This document shows, in pieces, positions 7,810 through 14,205 of a stretch of 15,194 nt of DNA (the first letter of the stretch is position 1; each line of letters opens with the position of its first letter). This DNA is from JAVKBW01 sp964352715. GTDB taxonomy: Bacteria > Pseudomonadota > Alphaproteobacteria > UBA8366 > Aestuariispiraceae. The notes beneath the pieces were generated by a model, which was given only the letters and a program-made list of their open reading frames with translations, made no database searches and had not been told where the DNA came from. The stretch covers positions 1 to 15,194 of the forward strand of contig CAYGSU010000081.1 in assembly GCA_964352715.1 (NCBI GenBank), read 5' to 3'. Both the position numbers and the translations under genes were made by a program.

Positions 7810-8399
7810 ACAGCGACACCTTCGATATGCTGCTGAAGGAGGTCCGATCCTGCCGGATCTGCGATAGTCATCTGCCGCTGGGGCCGCGCCCGGTCGTCCG
7901 GATGGCGCCATCGGCCCGGCTGCTGATAATCGGCCAGGCACCGGGTACGCGGGTTCATGAAAGCGGCATTCCGTGGGACGACAGAAGCGGCGACCGGCTG
8001 CGCGACTGGCTTTCGGTCGACAAGGAAACCTTCTACGACGAAACCCGCATCGGCATCATGCCGATGGGGTTCTGTTACCCCGGCGTCAACCCGAAAGGCG
8101 GCGACCTGCCGCCTCGGCCGGAATGCGCACCGACATGGCATGACAGGCTTAAGGCACACCTGCCCCATATCAAACTGACGTTGCTGGTCGGCTCCTATGC
8201 GCAATCCCGATACCTGGGAAAATCCGCGAAAAAGACCATGACCGAAACCGTGCACCGCTTCGCCGACTATCTGGAAGACGGGTTCTTTCCAACCCCTCAC
8301 CCGTCATGGCGCACCACCGGCTGGGCGAAAAAGAACCCGTGGTTTGAAAATGAGGTGTTGCCGGTGTTGCGGGAAAGGGTCAGACCGATGCTGGTCTAG
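7806..8399 (+). CDS. Uracil-DNA glycosylase superfamily protein with probable Fe-S cluster
   Basis: A 197-residue protein resembling the Fe-S-type (family 4/5-like) uracil-DNA glycosylases. Motif I is GQAPG (43-47), followed by HESGIPWDD and SGDRLRDW; motif III is HPSW (165-168). Cysteines 16, 19, 90 and 107 give a C-x2-C ... C-x16-C pattern very close to the four cluster ligands of thermophile family-4 enzymes, although the residues around them differ. Related alphaproteobacterial proteins, as I remember them, more often read HPSPRN where this one reads HPSWRT, so base specificity and activity are uncertain. The ATG overlaps the cobB stop by 4 nt, implying co-translation. The 3' end overlaps the convergent ferredoxin-like gene by 20 bp. 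Superfamily membership is secure; calling it a uracil glycosylase is inference. Confidence 0.82.
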   Translation: MNSDTFDMLLKEVRSCRICDSHLPLGPRPVVRMAPSARLLIIGQAPGTRVHESGIPWDDRSGDRLRDWLSVDKETFYDETRIGIMPMGFCYPGVNPKGGDLPPRPECAPTWHDRLKAHLPHIKLTLLVGSYAQSRYLGKSAKKTMTETVHRFADYLEDGFFPTPHPSWRTTGWAKKNPWFENEVLPVLRERVRPMLV

Positions 8400-9060
8400 T
8401 GCGTGGTTCAAGAAACGCCCGCATGTGGAATTCAGCTTGTCCGTCAGGATAGTGATAATCCCGTCCGACCGGGCAGGCCCGCCGTGCGCTGCAGCCGAGC
8501 GTCATGCAGTCTTTACCTTTGGGACGCGACAGATGCGCCGCACAGGCCGGCACGTCATACCCGGCTGCGGAAAAGGCGTTGACCGGGCAGGTCGACAGGC
8601 ACGGCTTATCGATACAGGTATCGCACGGATTAGGTCGTGCTTCAGGCGGGGTTAATTCCAGTTTTTCGGGAAACAGAATCGCAGCGCGATAGGCATGCCA
8701 CAAACCGTATTGCGGATGGATCAGCAACCCGATGGGCGACGGATAGACTGGCTCCGACCGCATCGCCCATTGCTGGAACGGATGATAGGGCGGGCCGTCG
8801 GACGGATAGGCTGCCGTTGCACCCAGGTCAGCCGCAACCCGGTTCACAATCCGTTTGGTCCATGCATCAAGCGGGTTTTCCTCATCCCGACGTTCAACCC
8901 GGAAATGTGACCACAGCGCCGGCCCGGCATTGCCGACAAGCGCGACTGTTTTCACCGTCTCCGGCACCGTGTCGCCGGACTGCGTAAGGAAGGCCCCGCG
9001 CAGGATCAGGCCGTGCTTTTGCAGGTTTCCCGAAAGCGCCGAGAGCAGATCTAGCGCCAT
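8380..9060 (-). CDS. Dicluster ferredoxin with QueG/MMACHC-like N-terminal domain
   Basis: A 226-residue protein in two parts. Residues 1-140 contain YHPFQQWAM (92-100) and PSPIGLLIHPQYGLWHAYR (about 107-125). The HPxxGxWxAxR pattern is reminiscent of cobalamin-handling MMACHC and epoxyqueuosine reductase QueG. Residues 146-196 hold eight cysteines: C146-x2-C-x4-C-x3-C158-P, then Cys173, 185, 190 and 196-P, the arrangement of a two-[4Fe-4S] ferredoxin module. It is much shorter than QueG (about 350-380 residues) and lacks its HEAT-like C-terminus, so it is not QueG itself. It is probably a small redox protein of unknown substrate; a corrinoid or flavin cofactor is inference. The start (ATG at 9060) overlaps the cupin gene's stop by 10 nt. 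Confidence 0.72.
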   Translation of the reverse strand: MALDLLSALSGNLQKHGLILRGAFLTQSGDTVPETVKTVALVGNAGPALWSHFRVERRDEENPLDAWTKRIVNRVAADLGATAAYPSDGPPYHPFQQWAMRSEPVYPSPIGLLIHPQYGLWHAYRAAILFPEKLELTPPEARPNPCDTCIDKPCLSTCPVNAFSAAGYDVPACAAHLSRPKGKDCMTLGCSARRACPVGRDYHYPDGQAEFHMRAFLEPRTRPASV

Positions 9061-9506
9061 CTTTCCCGGGCCTTCTTCAGGCTTTGCGGCGGCATCCAGT
9101 TGGCCGGCGCCATTTCAAAGCTGGCGAATTCAAAAGCCGGGGCGACGGTACAACCGACCAGAGTCCAGTCGCCGAGGCTTTCCGCAGACTGCCAGCACAT
9201 CGCCGGCACCACGATCTGCGGCCGCTGGCTGTTGGCAATATCGGGCCCCAGAAAATGCGGCATCGGCGGCAGGTCGGGATTGGCGATGGCAAGGCGCAAT
9301 GGCGCGCCAGCGTAGTAGTGCCAGACTTCATCGGCATCGAGCACCCGGTGCCAGTGCGACTTCTCACCGGCCCGTAACAGATAGTAGATCGCCGTGCTGG
9401 CCCCGCGCCCGCCGCCTTCCGGCACGTGACGGTAGGTTTCGCGAAACCGTCCGCCTTCCGGGTGCGGTTCAAGTTTCAGGATCTTTATGATGTCGTCAGC
9501 GGTCAT
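9051..9506 (-). CDS. Cupin-fold DUF985 (Cupin_5) protein
   Basis: A 151-residue single-domain cupin. The DUF985 hallmarks are LEPHPEGGRFRETYR near the N-terminus, AIYYLLRAGEKSHWHRVLDADEVWHYY in the centre (given here as the motifs AIYYLL, SHWHR and DEVWHYY) and the late strands GWTLV-like DWTLVGCTVAPAFEF and FEMA. His and Glu residues in SHWHR and DEVWH are candidate metal ligands. The biochemical role of most DUF985 proteins is not established. I chose the ATG at 9506, which has GGGGA about 5 nt upstream and fits the usual MTADDII start; an in-frame TTG at 9530 lacks a ribosome site. It follows gloB by 37 nt and overlaps the ferredoxin-like gene, so it is the middle gene of a probable operon. 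Confidence 0.88.
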   Translation of the reverse strand: MTADDIIKILKLEPHPEGGRFRETYRHVPEGGGRGASTAIYYLLRAGEKSHWHRVLDADEVWHYYAGAPLRLAIANPDLPPMPHFLGPDIANSQRPQIVVPAMCWQSAESLGDWTLVGCTVAPAFEFASFEMAPANWMPPQSLKKARERWR

Positions 9507-9521
9507 GGTTTCCCCGCACCG

Positions 9522-9544
9522 GTCCGGCAAGGAAATGCCCGGAC
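9522..9544 (-). other. Small hairpin between gloB and the cupin gene
   Basis: GTCCGG (9522-9527) and CCGGAC (9539-9544) can pair around an 11-nt loop in the 37-nt gap after the gloB stop. There is no T-run, so it is not a typical terminator; it could be an RNA processing or stability element that uncouples gloB levels from the downstream genes. It is short enough to be chance. Confidence 0.2.
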
Positions 9545-10308
9545 TAGAAACTGTCCTTGCGGGCCCGTACTTCGGCGAATACCGACACCGGATCAGAGCC
9601 GGCTAAGCCAACCGCCGCCGCAACGCCCGGATCATCCGCACGCAGGAACGGGTTGGTCGCTTTTTCCTCGCCCAGAAGCGACGGCACCGTGCGTTCGCCG
9701 CGCGCCCGTTTGTCATCAATCTGCTGTTTGCGATTGGACAGATTTTCATTGGCCGGATCGACCGTAACGGCAAACTTGGCATTCGCCTGGGTGTATTCAT
9801 GAGCGCAGAAAACACGCGCGCTGTCCGGCAGCGCTTTCAGCTTGCCCAGCGATACCCACATCTGTTGAGGCGTGCCTTCAAACAGCCGGCCGCAGCCCAG
9901 TGCGAACAGGGTATCACCGCAGAACAGGGCATCCGACCCGGCGAACCAGTAGGCGATATGCCCGCGTGTGTGGCCGGGAACATCGAAGACGTCCGCCGTG
10001 GCGTTTCCGAATGTATAGGTGTCGCCATCACCGACCTGAACATCGATACCCGGAATCCGGTTCGCATCGGCGCGCGGGCCGACAATGGTGCAGCCGGTCG
10101 CCGCCTTGATTTCCTTGTTGCCGCCGACATGATCGCCATGATGGTGGGTGTTCAGGATATGGGTGATGGTCCAGCCCAGTTCCTTCGCCCGGGACAGCAC
10201 CGGTTCAGCAACCGCCGGATCAACCACCGCAACAGCGTTGGTTTCCGGCTCGCGCACCAGATAAACGTAGTTATCCGACAGGACGGCGATTTGTTCGATC
10301 TCAAGCAT
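9544..10308 (-). CDS. gloB: Hydroxyacylglutathione hydrolase (glyoxalase II)
   Basis: Metallo-beta-lactamase-fold thioesterase that hydrolyses S-D-lactoylglutathione to D-lactate and glutathione, completing methylglyoxal detoxification in the cytoplasm. It has 254 residues, the standard length. The metal motif THHHGDH is at 54-60 (His55, His57, Asp59, His60), with further ligands His113 (PGHTRGH), Asp132 (CGDTLF) and His170 (CAHEYT). The C-terminal NPFLR (219-223) and the preceding substrate-binding region (NRKQQ) are typical of GloB. The frame is open to 10488, but the ATG at 10308 has GGAAAG upstream and begins the conserved MLEIEQI. It is divergent from the methyltransferase, as in many alphaproteobacteria, and heads the run gloB-cupin-ferredoxin. 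No glyoxalase I gene is in the window. Confidence 0.96.
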   Translation of the reverse strand: MLEIEQIAVLSDNYVYLVREPETNAVAVVDPAVAEPVLSRAKELGWTITHILNTHHHGDHVGGNKEIKAATGCTIVGPRADANRIPGIDVQVGDGDTYTFGNATADVFDVPGHTRGHIAYWFAGSDALFCGDTLFALGCGRLFEGTPQQMWVSLGKLKALPDSARVFCAHEYTQANAKFAVTVDPANENLSNRKQQIDDKRARGERTVPSLLGEEKATNPFLRADDPGVAAAVGLAGSDPVSVFAEVRARKDSF

Positions 10309-10366
10309 ATTTCTTTCCAATTCAGCTTCGTGAAGCCCGGCGTTTCGGAAAATCTCCGATTGCGCT

Positions 10367-10397
10367 AGTGTACCCATACTATGTGGACAGATGTCAT
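10367..10397 (-). promoter_or_regulatory. Candidate gloB promoter
   Basis: On the minus strand, ATGACA (10397-10392, five of six -35 bases) and TACACT (10372-10367, four of six -10 bases) are separated by 19 bp. Transcription would start near 10360, leaving a leader of about 50 nt to the gloB ATG. The -35 lies inside the first codons of the divergent methyltransferase gene. The spacer is longer than optimal, so the call is tentative. Confidence 0.3.
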
Positions 10398-11163
10398 CGA
10401 TCTCAATGCCTTTTACCGGTCGCGCCTTGGTGCGACCGCCCGCGGGCTGATTCAGCGACGGATTCGCGCGATGTGGCCGGATGTCCATGGCCTGTCGGTC
10501 GTCGGCATCGGCTATGCGACTCCATACCTGAAAGTGTTCCGGGGCGAGGCCGAACGCGTGCTTGCCGTCATGCCGGCCTATCAGGGCGTTACCCCCTGGC
10601 CACGGCAGGAAAAGTCACTGGTCTGCCTGTCGGAAGAAACCCAGTTGCCGTTCGGGGATTTATCCGTGGACCGGCTGCTTGTGGTCCATATGCTGGAAAA
10701 TACCGAGCGGCTGCGCGATACCCTGCTGGAATCCTGGCGGGTGCTGAACGGTGTCGGCAAGCTGATCGTCGTGGTGCCAGCGCGGCGCGGCTTCTGGTCA
10801 CGCAACGAACGCACGCCTTTTGGACACGGCAAACCGTTTTCAATGGCCCAGTTGGCGCGCCTGCTGCGCGACACAAATTTCGAACCGGGCGAAGCCACCC
10901 GGGCGCTGTATATGCCGCCGGTGCGGAGACAGGCCTGGCTGCCATTCGCCGAACCGTTCGAGCGCATCGGCTCACGGATGTTCAGCCGCTTCGGCGGTGT
11001 GCATATTCTGGAAGCGACAAAACAGGTCTACAGCGTAACCCCGGCCAAGCCGGTTCGCCGACGGGTGCTGATCTCGCTGCCCACGGCCGTTAATGCGACA
11101 CGGCAATCGATGTTCACCACATTGAACGACGACATGGATACGCCGACGGAAAAATCCGGCTAG
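10381..11163 (+). CDS. Class I SAM-dependent methyltransferase
   Basis: A 260-residue methyltransferase of the Methyltransferase_11 type. The SAM-binding glycine-rich motif is VVGIGYATPYL (about 40-50); LPFGDLSVDRLLVVHMLEN (about 89-107; read as motif LPF-D-x-x-hhhh-HxLE) corresponds to motifs around strand 4, and GKLIVVVPARRG (about 126-137) to the following strand. The acidic residue expected after strand 2 is not obvious (RVLAVMPAYQG there). Proteins of this kind sit next to gloB in many alphaproteobacteria; the substrate is not known to me. The ATG at 10381 begins the conserved WTDVIDLNAFY region, and an in-frame TAG at 10366 excludes an earlier start, yet no Shine-Dalgarno precedes it. 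The gene converges on the 268-residue protein gene with a 16-bp gap. Confidence 0.88.
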   Translation: MWTDVIDLNAFYRSRLGATARGLIQRRIRAMWPDVHGLSVVGIGYATPYLKVFRGEAERVLAVMPAYQGVTPWPRQEKSLVCLSEETQLPFGDLSVDRLLVVHMLENTERLRDTLLESWRVLNGVGKLIVVVPARRGFWSRNERTPFGHGKPFSMAQLARLLRDTNFEPGEATRALYMPPVRRQAWLPFAEPFERIGSRMFSRFGGVHILEATKQVYSVTPAKPVRRRVLISLPTAVNATRQSMFTTLNDDMDTPTEKSG

Positions 11164-11179
11164 CCGACCGGCAGCTGCC

Positions 11180-11986
11180 TTACGGGTAGGCGTAAACCTT
11201 CAGCGATTTCAGCGGCACGCGTTCGTCCTTCATGACATTCGGAACCATCGCGTAGGTGCGATCGAGGTAGAACCGGTAATAGATCAGCGACGCCTGGAAT
11301 TCAGATTCCATGTTGAACTGCGGGTTCAGCAGGGTTTCATCCAGCGAAATCGATTTCGACTGCGCTTCCGCCGCCATGCGGTCGACAAAGGCGTCGATCT
11401 CGGGAATGAAACTGGGCACCAGCCGAACCTCGCTGCGAAAATCCAGACCGCCGTCTGCGGTGGTGAAAAAGGCAAGATCGAGCGGCAGCGACAGCGCCCG
11501 CCTGTCATCAAGTTCCGCCACGGCGTAAAAATGATCGCCACGGTGAATACTATCGGCAACGGCCTGTGTGTTGCCCGGTTCGCCGTCATGCCAGACCAGC
11601 TGGCCCGGTTCGGCGGCAATGAACCGCATTTCCAGATACTGCATTGCGGACATCAGTTTGGCGACCACACGCCCCTTGCCCAGCGCCTTCAGGGTTTCGT
11701 CGTTGAACACGATGGAATAAACCGGCACGGCGTTGGTGTAGGCGAAACTGCAGACCTGCACCACGTTATGGTTCTTGTCGATGATCAGGTGGGTAGACCG
11801 GGTCATGCCCCAGAAACGATCACCCTGCATCGAGACAATCGGCAGATTGTAGCATTCGATATAGTCCGGCATGCCGCCGGACTTGCCGAACAGCGCCTGG
11901 TCCGGTTCCAGAAAGACGCGCAGGCGGCAACCATTTCTGATCTTCTCCGCGAGATCGGGGTCGTGGATATGTCCGGTGGGGGGCAT
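11180..11986 (-). CDS. Uncharacterised protein of 268 residues
   Basis: I do not recognise this protein. It is soluble by eye, with no signal peptide or long hydrophobic segment. It is rich in aromatic residues (for example LIYYRFYLDRTYAM near the C-terminus) and has mixed alpha/beta character: GDRFWGMTRSTHLIIDKNHN (about 56-75), a charged helix-like stretch LGKGRVVAKLMSAMQYLEMRF, and PSFIPEIDAFVDRMAAEAQ (about 200-218). Only two cysteines are present in its N-terminal half, apart from one in IECYN, and no catalytic motif is evident. Codon use looks like that of the neighbours, so it is probably native. The ATG at 11986 has only a weak ribosome site. It lies between the convergent methyltransferase and acs, and is separated from acs by that gene's terminator, so it probably has its own promoter, which I cannot identify. 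Confidence 0.75.
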   Translation of the reverse strand: MPPTGHIHDPDLAEKIRNGCRLRVFLEPDQALFGKSGGMPDYIECYNLPIVSMQGDRFWGMTRSTHLIIDKNHNVVQVCSFAYTNAVPVYSIVFNDETLKALGKGRVVAKLMSAMQYLEMRFIAAEPGQLVWHDGEPGNTQAVADSIHRGDHFYAVAELDDRRALSLPLDLAFFTTADGGLDFRSEVRLVPSFIPEIDAFVDRMAAEAQSKSISLDETLLNPQFNMESEFQASLIYYRFYLDRTYAMVPNVMKDERVPLKSLKVYAYP

Positions 11987-12064
11987 GGCGCGGTATTCCG
12001 TCAGATGCAGAAATCAGGATCAACCCGTTGGTAGTCGGATTCGCTTGGCCCCGCCAGCCAAACG

Positions 12065-12095
12065 AAAAGGGACCGCCGATATATGCGGTCCCTTT
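12065..12095 (-). terminator. Rho-independent terminator of acs
   Basis: A perfect 11-bp inverted repeat (AAAGGGACCGC at 12066-12076 with GCGGTCCCTTT at 12085-12095) has an 8-nt loop and lies about 20 nt after the acs stop. On the minus strand the stem ends in TTTT, the classic intrinsic terminator layout. It isolates acs from the downstream 268-residue protein gene. Confidence 0.85.
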
Positions 12096-12115
12096 ACCTC
12101 GTCTTGTCTGACGGA

Positions 12116-14056
12116 TTACCTGTTCTGACGATGATCGATCAGATCATCGACCACCGACGGATCGGCAAGCGTCGAGGTATCGCCCAGGCTGCCGAAGTCG
12201 TTCTCGGCGATCTTGCGGAGGATGCGCCGCATGATCTTGCCTGATCGGGTTTTCGGCAGGCCCGGCGACCATTGCAGCCAGTCCGGGCTGGCGATCGGGC
12301 CGATTTCCTTGCGAACCCACTGCACCAGTTCCTTCTTCAGCTCGTCTGAAGGCTCTACGCCGGCATTCAGCGTGACATAGGCGTAGATGCCCTGCCCCTT
12401 GATGTCGTGCGGCGCACCGACGACGGCGGCTTCCGAAACGCTGGAATGGGCAACCAGCGCGCTTTCAACTTCAGCAGTACCCATCCGGTGACCGGACACA
12501 TTGATAACGTCATCTACGCGGCCGGTGATCCAGTAATACCCATCCTCGTCACGGCGGCAGCCGTCGCCGGTGAAATACTTGCCCTTGTAGGTCGAGAAAT
12601 AGGTCTGTTCGAACCGTTCGTGATCACCATAGACCGTGCGCATCTGGCCGGGCCAGGAATCGATGATGCAAAGATTGCCTTCGGTGGCGCCTTCCTGCGG
12701 CTGGCCCTCGGCATCGACAATCTGCGGCTGGATACCGAAGAACGGCCGGGTGGCGGAACCCGGCTTCAGATCCGTCGCCCCCGGCAGCGGCGTGATAAGG
12801 ATGCCACCGGTTTCGGTCTGCCACCAGGTATCAACGATCGGACAACGCTCGTCACCGACAACGCGGTAATACCATTCCCACGCTTCCGGATTGATAGGCT
12901 CGCCGACCGAGCCGAGAATGCGGATCGACGACCGGTCGGTCTTTTTCACCGGCCCGTCGCCTTCGCGCATCAGGGCGCGGATTGCCGTCGGCGCCGTGTA
13001 GAACTGGTTCACCTGATGCTTGTCGCAGACCTGCCAGAACCGCGAGGAATCCGGATAGTTGGGCACGCCTTCGAACATCAGCGTCGTCGCGCCGTTGGCG
13101 AGCGGACCGTAGACGATATAGCTGTGGCCGGTAACCCAGCCGACATCCGCCGTGCACCAGTAGATATCGCCGTCGTGGTAGTCGAAAACATACTGATGCG
13201 TCATCGACGCATAGACCAGGTAACCGCCGGTCGTGTGTAGCACGCCCTTAGGCTGGCCGGTCGAACCGGAGGTGTAGAGAATGAACAGCGGATCTTCCGC
13301 GTTCATTTCTTCAGGCGGACAATCGGCAGAAACCGATTCTGTCGCCTCGTTGTACCAGACATCGCGTCCATCGACCCAGCCGATATCGCCGCCGGTGCGC
13401 TTGACGACGATAACGCTTGTCACTGACGGGCAATTGACCAACGCCTTGTCGGTATTCGCCTTCAACGGAATTTTCCGGCCACCGCGCACGCCTTCATCGG
13501 CCGTGATGACCATCTTGCAATCGCTGTCCTGAATGCGGTTCGCAAGCGCATCGGGTGAAAACCCACCGAACACGATGGAATGAACCGCGCCGATCCGGGC
13601 GCAGGCCAGCATCGCATAGGCCGCTTCGAGCACCATCGGCATATAGATGCAGACCCGGTCACCCTTGCCGATGCCGCGTTCCTTCATGGCGTTGGACAGC
13701 CGGCACACGGCTTCGTGCAATTGCCGGTAGGTAACCTTCTTGTCGTCGGTCGGCTCGTCGCCCTCCCAGATGATCGCAACCTGATCGCCCCGCTTTTCGA
13801 GATGGCGGTCAATGCAGTTCGCGGCAACATTCAGCGTGCCGTCATGGAACCACTTGATGCTGACGCCGGGGATATTGAAATCGACATCCTTCACTTTCGA
13901 GTATGGCTTGATCCAGTCAACCCGCTTGCCGTGTTCGGCCCAGAAGCCCTCGTTGTCTTCTATCGACTGCTTGTACATCGACAGATACTGATCGTTGGAG
14001 ATCAGGGCATCATCGGACCACGCCGGCTTGACCTTGTGAAGATGGACTTCTGACAT
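12116..14056 (-). CDS. acs: Acetyl-CoA synthetase (AMP-forming)
   Basis: Cytoplasmic enzyme that converts acetate, ATP and CoA to acetyl-CoA via acetyl-AMP; 646 residues, the expected size. It has the Acs N-terminal domain (VSIKWFHDGTLN near 65-76), the adenylate-forming P-loop TSGSTGQPKG (262-271), WWQTETGG, the YxTGDGCRRDEDGYYWITGR hinge region (motif TGD...DGYYWITGR), SGHRMGTAE, and the PKTRSGK motif with Lys607. That lysine is the residue whose reversible acylation controls Acs in other bacteria, with CobB sirtuins as the deacylase. The ATG at 14056 is preferred over one at 14131 because GGGAG lies upstream and MSEVHLHKV is the normal start. It is transcribed alone: a promoter-like region precedes it and a strong intrinsic terminator follows. 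Confidence 0.97.
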   Translation of the reverse strand: MSEVHLHKVKPAWSDDALISNDQYLSMYKQSIEDNEGFWAEHGKRVDWIKPYSKVKDVDFNIPGVSIKWFHDGTLNVAANCIDRHLEKRGDQVAIIWEGDEPTDDKKVTYRQLHEAVCRLSNAMKERGIGKGDRVCIYMPMVLEAAYAMLACARIGAVHSIVFGGFSPDALANRIQDSDCKMVITADEGVRGGRKIPLKANTDKALVNCPSVTSVIVVKRTGGDIGWVDGRDVWYNEATESVSADCPPEEMNAEDPLFILYTSGSTGQPKGVLHTTGGYLVYASMTHQYVFDYHDGDIYWCTADVGWVTGHSYIVYGPLANGATTLMFEGVPNYPDSSRFWQVCDKHQVNQFYTAPTAIRALMREGDGPVKKTDRSSIRILGSVGEPINPEAWEWYYRVVGDERCPIVDTWWQTETGGILITPLPGATDLKPGSATRPFFGIQPQIVDAEGQPQEGATEGNLCIIDSWPGQMRTVYGDHERFEQTYFSTYKGKYFTGDGCRRDEDGYYWITGRVDDVINVSGHRMGTAEVESALVAHSSVSEAAVVGAPHDIKGQGIYAYVTLNAGVEPSDELKKELVQWVRKEIGPIASPDWLQWSPGLPKTRSGKIMRRILRKIAENDFGSLGDTSTLADPSVVDDLIDHRQNR

Positions 14057-14205
14057 AGCAATTCTCCCAAATTTTTGTTTCTCAGCCGAATTGATCGGCC
14101 CTTTGGCGCTATAATGCGTGCTGCGCAGCAAAATTCAACCGGGACAGACCCTACCCCGCCCGCGACAATTTAATCCTTGATCCAGCGCAAGCGAGTACGA
14201 GCGCT
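14057..14205 (-). promoter_or_regulatory. acs upstream region with candidate promoter and palindrome
   Basis: On the minus strand TTGAAT (14138-14133) and CATTAT (14116-14111) are 16 bp apart and leave a leader of about 50 nt before acs. A perfect 12-bp palindrome, TGCTGCGCAGCA (14119-14130), occupies most of the spacer, a position where a bound protein would block or remodel the promoter. The rest of this gap, next to the hydrolase stop, holds only short imperfect repeats and no convincing terminator. Confidence 0.4.

Noticed and set aside
7662..8300. Minus-strand open frame of 212 codons
   Set aside because: Antisense to the cobB/UDG-like pair, with no recognisable domain or ribosome site.
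9799..10368. Plus-strand open frame of 189 codons
   Set aside because: Antisense to gloB, which has all its metal-binding motifs.
10309..10488. N-terminal extension of gloB to 10488
   Set aside because: It would overlap the divergent methyltransferase start and add 60 residues not found in glyoxalase II.
10368..11093. Plus-strand open frame of 241 codons
   Set aside because: Different frame within the methyltransferase gene; Arg/Ala/Gly-rich translation without motifs.
12407..13240. Plus-strand open frame of 277 codons
   Set aside because: Antisense to acs; the translation is an Arg/Asp/Val-rich shadow.
14110..14115. Perfect TATAAT on the plus strand upstream of acs
   Set aside because: The only -35-like sequence (TTGATC at 14091) is 13 bp away, which is too close, and any transcript would run antisense into the hydrolase with no gene to serve. 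It overlaps the better-placed minus-strand acs promoter.
14057..14131. N-terminal extension of acs from an ATG at 14131
   Set aside because: The extra 25 residues are not part of Acs and would cover the promoter-like region; the ATG at 14056 has a good ribosome site and the normal N-terminus.
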